Position numbers and translations under genes: made by a program. Below are positions 59,501-64,000 of a stretch of DNA of 64,000 nt, in pieces. The notes under the pieces were generated by a model. That model did no database searches. It had not been told where the DNA came from and saw nothing but the letters and a program-made list of their open reading frames with translations. The stretch comes from Macrostomum hystrix (lineage: Eukaryota > Platyhelminthes > Macrostomidae), in NCBI GenBank assembly GCA_950097015.1, contig CATNEN010000034.1, positions 6,652,501 through 6,716,500 of the forward strand, written 5' to 3'. Each line of letters begins with the position of its first letter. Positions within the stretch are counted from its first letter, which is position 1.

Positions 59501-59583
59501 ACCTAACCGGCCTTGGCGACTTCCTCGGCGCCGTCCTGCTGGCCGCTGCATTTAGCGTGCTGGCCGCATGGCAGACTAGATGA
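56348..59583 (+). CDS. SLC41A: SLC41-family Mg2+ transporter (MgtE-like)
   Basis: Five phase-0 exons, 56348-56776, 57277-57528, 58043-58423, 58683-58925 and 59416-59583, encode 490 residues; human SLC41A1 has 513. The N-terminus is cytosolic, with a CAG-encoded Gln run (about residues 40-51). Two MgtE-like halves follow. The first contains PAIIGLKGNLEMTLASRLST and the second NPDNLATPIAASLGDF and IQASRLSTVAHRL. The end carries DPDSASIPYLTGLGDFLG, a conserved Asp-rich cation-site motif. About ten hydrophobic spans are visible. SLC41 proteins move Mg2+ across the plasma membrane, usually as Na+/Mg2+ exchangers. A Gly/Asp-rich loop (GGGGGGDGAD) lies between halves in exon 2. The ATG at 56348 follows two CCCAG acceptor-like sites; a Met at 56279 is an alternative. 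Introns 2-4 each contain a minisatellite. Confidence 0.93.
56858..57090 (-). mobile_element. SINE copy (family A), 5'-truncated, in SLC41 intron 1
   Basis: On the minus strand it starts at CTTGTCGTGCAATTTACG, continues through AAGGCACAGTGAGAGTG and GGCAGATGTACACACCCTGC, and ends at GCGGCCCTCCTGC with a TTATTATTAT tail. It aligns to 53270-53560 over about 230 bp. Confidence 0.82.
57100..57255 (+). mobile_element. SINE 3'-end fragment (family A) in opposite orientation
   Basis: GTGTGCTCAGATTGAG, GCAGAATTGCCTCTC and GCTGCGGGTCTATTGTCA are followed by CTGCCCTCCTAC and TGTTATTAT. This reproduces the last ~130 bp of the SINE. With the neighbouring minus-strand copy it forms a head-to-head inverted pair. 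Confidence 0.7.
57598..58000. repeat. ~35-bp minisatellite in SLC41 intron 2
   Basis: Units of TCTTAACAATGATCCCAACC plus AATCCCGACCTACTC, degenerating to shorter forms (CTATTAACTATAATCCCC) in the second half. A two-unit block of about 95 bp is itself duplicated at 57770-57860 and 57865-57955. Confidence 0.9.
58432..58625. repeat. ~20-35-bp minisatellite in SLC41 intron 3, starting at the donor
   Basis: Units of GTAGCCTGTCACTCCCTTTT, with an alternating GATAGCCCTCACTCCC form. The first unit overlaps the donor region (CAG/GTGGGTAGCCTGTCACTC), so the array starts four to five bases inside the intron. Confidence 0.92.
58978..59165. repeat. ~40-bp minisatellite in SLC41 intron 4
   Basis: About four units of GGCTGGGCGGGATTCCCCAT plus GGGTTTCCC...TTACTGTT with point differences. 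The rest of the 490-bp intron is single-copy. Confidence 0.88.
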
Positions 59584-59754
59584 AATTCCGTTAAATTGTT
59601 TTCCTTCTACTCATTCTACTACTGGCGCCAACATAGTAGTATGAATAGTGAGAGCTTTTTTTAGTGAACTGCATATGATATGTTCTTTCTAGCGTCTTGG
59701 TGATTTCTTTTTGTTTCATTTTCTGACGCGTTCGATGCTTAGATGCTCATGTAC

Positions 59755-60180
59755 TTCAGGTAGAATAAATATCCCCTGAGTACTTCAGGTGGAATAACTA
59801 TCCCCTGAGTACTTCAGATAGAATAAATGTCCCAGAGTACTTCAGGTGGAATAAATATCCCCTGAGTACTTCAGGTATAATAAGTATCCCCTGAGTACTT
59901 CAGGTGGAATAAATATCCCCTGAGTACTTCAGGTATAATAAGTATCCCCTGAGTACTTCAGGTGGAATAAATATCCCCTGAGTACTTCAGGTGGAATAAA
60001 TATCCCCTGAGTACTTCAGGTGGAATAAATATCCCCTGAGTACTTCAGGTGGAATAAATATCCCCTGAGTACTTCAGGTGGAATAAATATCCCCTGAGTA
60101 CTTCAGGTGGAATAAATATCCCCTGAGTACTTCAAGTAGAGTAAATGTCCCCTGAGTAAATATCCCTGAGTACTTCAGCT
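59755..60180. repeat. 29-bp minisatellite containing AATAAA, downstream of SLC41
   Basis: About 14 units of GTGGAATAAATATCCCCTGA plus GTACTTCAG begin about 175 bp after the SLC41 stop codon. Almost every unit contains an AATAAA hexamer on the gene's sense strand, so the array is a tandem series of potential poly(A) signals. Confidence 0.95.
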
Positions 60181-60811
60181 AAAATGAATTTTTATGTATA
60201 TACGAATCTTCGCTAGTCTCTTGATTGCTACTTTGTGATAAGATCTGATAAGTAGCATGGAATGCATATTAAATAGTTATTTTATTATATGTCTATCTTA
60301 CTGCTGTCTGTCTGTCTTAACAAATTGCATGAATTTTACTTATTAGAGCACATTTTAACTGCCAATTCATGCGTGACTCTAAAAAGTCTTTCCGTACTTG
60401 TGCGGTTCATTGCTAGTTATTTGCTTCTATAGTGTTATTCGGTGTTTGGAAACTTTCATTTTTAGTCAATTCATCAAATCAAAAAACGCACACAGTTAGA
60501 GAGAATCTCTAAAATCTCAAACGGTGACTGCCCTTTTGTGAATTGAACTGAACGCAGCCTTTGGAAGTGTTCCACTGGCTGATGATATGATACAATAAAG
60601 TAAGTGATGCAATAAAATATCTTAGATTTCATTATTAAAAAACAACTGAACTGGGTCGTTTTCATCCTTACGAACTATTGAGAACTTTTCAAATCATGCA
60701 TTGGTAACGTCAAAACCTGCAATTCAAAGCTAATAGCTTAAATATTTGCAAGTAAAAGTTGTGCAACTCTGACAACTAGAAGTTGTTTCTTGTAAAGTAA
60801 TTTTGAATTAC

Positions 60812-62190
60812 TGGTAGCTTCAGAATCTGTGGATTAATTACTGGTAGCTTCAAAATCTGCGAATGAGTTACTGGTAGCTTCAAAATCTGTGGATTAATTA
60901 CTGGTAGCTTCAAAATCTGTGGATTATTTACTGGTAGCTTCAAAATCTGTGGATGAATTACTGGTAGCTTCAAAATCTGTGGATGAATTACTGGTAGCTT
61001 CAAAATCTGCGAATGAGTTACTGGTAGCTTCAAAATCTGTGGATTAATTACTGGTAGCTTCAAAATCTGGATTATTTACTGGTAGCTTCAAAATCTGTGG
61101 ATTAATTACTGGTAGCTTCAAAATCTGTGGATTATTTACTGGTAGCTTCAAAATCTGTGGATGAATTACTGGTAGCTTCAAAATCTGCGAATGAGTTACT
61201 GGTAGCTTCAAAATCTGTGGATGAATTACTGGTAGCTTCAAAATCTGTGGATTATTTACTGGTAGCTTCAAAATCTGTGGATGAATTACTGGTAGCTTCA
61301 AAATCTGCGAATGAGTTACTGGTAGCTTCAAAATCTGTGGATTAATTACTGGTAGCTTCAAATCTGTGGATTATTTACTGGTAGCTTCAAAATCTGTGGA
61401 TGAATTACTGGTAGCTTCAAAATCTGTGGATGAATTACTGGTAGCTTCAAAATCTGTGGATTAATTACTGGTAGCTTCAAAATCTGTGGATTAATTACTG
61501 GTAGCTTCAAAATCTGTGGATTAATTACTGGTAGCTTCAAAATCTGTGGATGAATTACTGGTAGCTTCAAAATCTGTGGATTAATTACTGGTAGCTTCAA
61601 AATCTGGATTATTTACTGGTAACTTCAAAATCTGTGGATTAATTACTGGTAGCTTCAAAATCTGTGGATGAATTACTGGTAGCTTCAAAATCTGCGAATG
61701 AGTTACTGGTAGCTTCAAAATCTGTGGATTAATTACTGGTAGCTTCAAAATCTGTGGATTAATTACTGGTAGCTTCAAAATCTGTGGATTAATTACTGGT
61801 AGCTTCAAAATCTGTGGATTAATTACTGGTAGCTTCAAAATCTGTGGATTAATTACTGGTAGCTTCAAAATCTGTGGATGAGTTACTGGTTGCTTCAAAA
61901 TCTGCGAATGAGGTACAGGTTGCTTCAAAATCTGCGAATGAGTTACTGGTTGCTTCTAAATCTGCGAATGAGGTACATGTTGCTTCAAAATCTGCGAATG
62001 AGTTACTGGTAGCTTCAAAATCTGCGAATGAGTTACTGGTAGCTTCAAAATCTGCGAATGAGTTACTGGTAGCTTCAAAATCTGCGAATGAGTTACTGGT
62101 TGCTTCAAAATCTGCGAATGAGTTACTGGTAGCTTCAAAATCTGCGAATGAGTTACTGGTAGCTTCAAAATCTGCGAATGAGTTACTATT
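60812..62190. repeat. 30-bp minisatellite, ~46 copies
   Basis: Units of ATTACTGGTAGCTTCAAAAT plus CTGTGGATTA mix with a CTGCGAATGAG variant that becomes the only form after about 61890. Occasional 27-bp deletions reset the frame (near 61060, 61360 and 61600). The 80-115 codon frames on both strands are artefacts of the 30-bp length. Confidence 0.96.
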
Positions 62191-63010
62191 ATTTAGCGTT
62201 GGTTTTGTGTAGCAATCCTACACTTGCTAGAAACGTATTGAAAGGCTCATATTGAAGCTATTGTGCTTCCGAATCAGTCCCATATATCGATCCATCCGGG
62301 ACAATTGTCTATGATTGAGTCAAAACTGACTTTGGGCCATAGACAATAGGAAATAGTTTTTTTAGAGTTTATACGTAAATTTATCGATCGTGCATGATTG
62401 ATTGGTTTTTCCAAATCAATTTATCCCTCACAATCTAGATACGCCTACTTCGCACTATCCAAAAAAACAATTGTTATGTCACAGAAAAAATGAAATGAAA
62501 AAAACATTGCCGAATTATTAATTCAAGCCCCGATCTAGACTCCTTGATTCGTCAAGTGTCAAGTGTCACTCCCTATAGCTTGGTCATTCGATCCTTATCA
62601 TTGATTTATTTTGTCTATAATAACATTTTTTGCGTAGAAACAAAAGCGACTGAGAAAATGCCGCATAAAATACGTCTTTATAGGAGTATCCGACTGTGTT
62701 TTACGAGTTAAGAGATTTTTTCTGACAACGAAGCGAAATTTGAATCCCTCTTTTTAAAACAATAGGCGACAACAGTTCCACTTCGAGTTTTGCTTGTATC
62801 TGGGCAGGTAGATCTACGAATTTTTCATCTTATATGCGTATCGGTTGACAGCACAATAGACAAGAGTGTGGATGATATGAAATGGAAATTTAATACTCTG
62901 TCGCATATTAGTGTTCAACATCCTTGACCAGCGCTATTCGATATCCCACACCGCAACTGCAGCTTCCCCTTTATTGCATACTGATCAGATTCATAACTGT
63001 CACCTTTCGG
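62191..63010. other. Spacer, no gene seen
   Basis: AT-rich single-copy sequence with a short inverted repeat (ATTGTCTATG at 62306 and CATAGACAAT at 62338). No coding exon is evident. Confidence 0.5.
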
Positions 63011-63612
63011 TGACACCACTCATTTGGCGCCACTTTAGCTTCTCATTTTGGCGTCATTTCATCCACTCATTTGACGTCATTTCATCCACTCATTTGGCGC
63101 CACCTTATTCTCTCATTTGGCGCCACTTTATCTTCTCATTTGGCGCCACCTTATTCTCTCATTTGGCGCCACTTTATCTTCTCATTTGGCGCCACTTTAT
63201 CTTCTCATATGGCGCCACCTTGTCCACTCATTTGGCGCCACTTTATCTTCTCATTTGGCATTTGGCGCCACTTTATCTTCTCATTTGGCATTTGGCGCCA
63301 CTTTATCTTCTCATTTGGCGCCGTTTTATCCACTCATTTGGCGCCACTTTATCTTCTCATTTGGCGCCATTTGATCTTCTCATTTGGCGCCGTTTTATCC
63401 ACTCATTTGGCGCCACTTTATCTTCTCATTTGGCGCCACTTTATCCACTCATTTGGCGCCATTTGATCTTCTCATTTGGCGCCACTTTATCTTCTCATTT
63501 GGCGCCACATTATCCTCTCATTTGGCGCCACTTTATCCACTCATTTGGCGCCACTTTATCTTCTCATTTGGTGCCACCTTATCCTCTCATTTGGCGCCAT
63601 TTTATTCTATCA
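63011..63612. repeat. 23-bp minisatellite (TCATTTGGCGCCACTTTATC...)
   Basis: About 26 units of TCATTTGGCGCCACTTTATC plus TTC, with GCCGTTTTATCCA and GCCATTTGATC variants. Each unit contains a GGCGCC palindrome. Two units at 63259-63300 carry an extra TTTGGCA. Confidence 0.95.
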
Positions 63613-64000
63613 GTTAATCTATTTTTAGTTCATTGAATATGAGCTACAAACATATCTGCCACCTGACCAGCCTGATTGTAAATAGCCAACTCATTCGCAC
63701 CCTTACTCCACCCGGAGACAATGAGCTAATAGGGGGGAGTTAGTGCTTGTTTGCCTCAAAGGCCTTCGCAACTTTGATAAGTTTTTAAATGTCACCTTCG
63801 CGCCAAATAAAATCAAAATCTGAGTGACGCTTAATTAGCCCTGTGTCGAAGATGGAATGGCAAGCAAATATTTTACGCACTTTTTTAACCTGTTGTTCGA
63901 CATTTCGCCCCAAGGGGAAAAGTGCAAACATTAAAGCTAACCTATAAAGCTTTTCGTGGTTGGCAACTATTAATTAAAAACTCCAATCCCAGACTCAGAA
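63613..64000. other. End of window, no gene seen
   Basis: Single-copy sequence to the end of the window with no recognisable exon on either strand. Confidence 0.5.

Noticed and set aside
60776-62212. Repeat arrays read as CRISPR-like direct repeats
   Set aside because: Units are contiguous with no unique spacers and the context is eukaryotic. These are minisatellites.

Overview
This is nuclear DNA from an invertebrate animal. Genes have GT-AG introns of roughly 80-1,000 bp, 3' and 5' splice sites can be read directly, and the recognisable products are metazoan (vigilin, NUP43, RMND1, SLC41, a heterotrimeric G-protein gamma subunit, CDK2AP1/DOC-1, a Tctex-type dynein light chain). The closest guess is a spiralian or flatworm-like animal, but nothing here fixes the phylum. 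Single-base frame breaks in two otherwise well-preserved exons suggest a long-read assembly with residual indels.

Layout. 3.8-12.8 kb (minus): a nine-exon secreted protein of about 1,430 residues with a signal peptide, six copies of an unfamiliar ~190-residue module and a C-terminal C-type lectin domain. 15.2-15.7 kb (plus): a possible tiny three-exon gene. 17.5-18.0 kb (plus): a DYNLT2B-like dynein light chain. 19.6-20.8 kb (minus): a divergent PUR-repeat protein. 24.0-24.7 kb: Merlin-type transposase remnant joined to a hAT fragment. 25.5 kb (plus): CDK2AP1. 26.8-28.6 kb (minus): RMND1. 30.3-32.2 kb (minus): NUP43. 33.7-38.4 kb: a graveyard of foldback, Ty3/gypsy, mariner-like, LINE-like and possible Penelope remnants. 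41.3-46.6 kb (plus): vigilin with 15 KH modules. 54.7 kb (plus): G-gamma. 56.3-59.6 kb (plus): SLC41-type Mg2+ transporter.

The dominant architectural feature is tandem repetition. At least 24 unrelated minisatellites (units 8-54 bp) fill introns and gene flanks. Many sit directly against a splice site or stop codon, and several units carry a copy of the adjoining 5' splice site or a poly(A) signal. A tRNA-derived SINE with an (ATT)n tail is present in about four copies and appears to have seeded one of the arrays. Three blocks of 1-2.6 kb almost wholly lack CpG, in sharp contrast to the CpG-rich exons beside them.

The genes form no evident pathway; they are housekeeping or signalling genes packed at ordinary invertebrate density. 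The most novel item is the modular lectin-tailed secreted protein together with the splice-site-carrying minisatellites in its introns.
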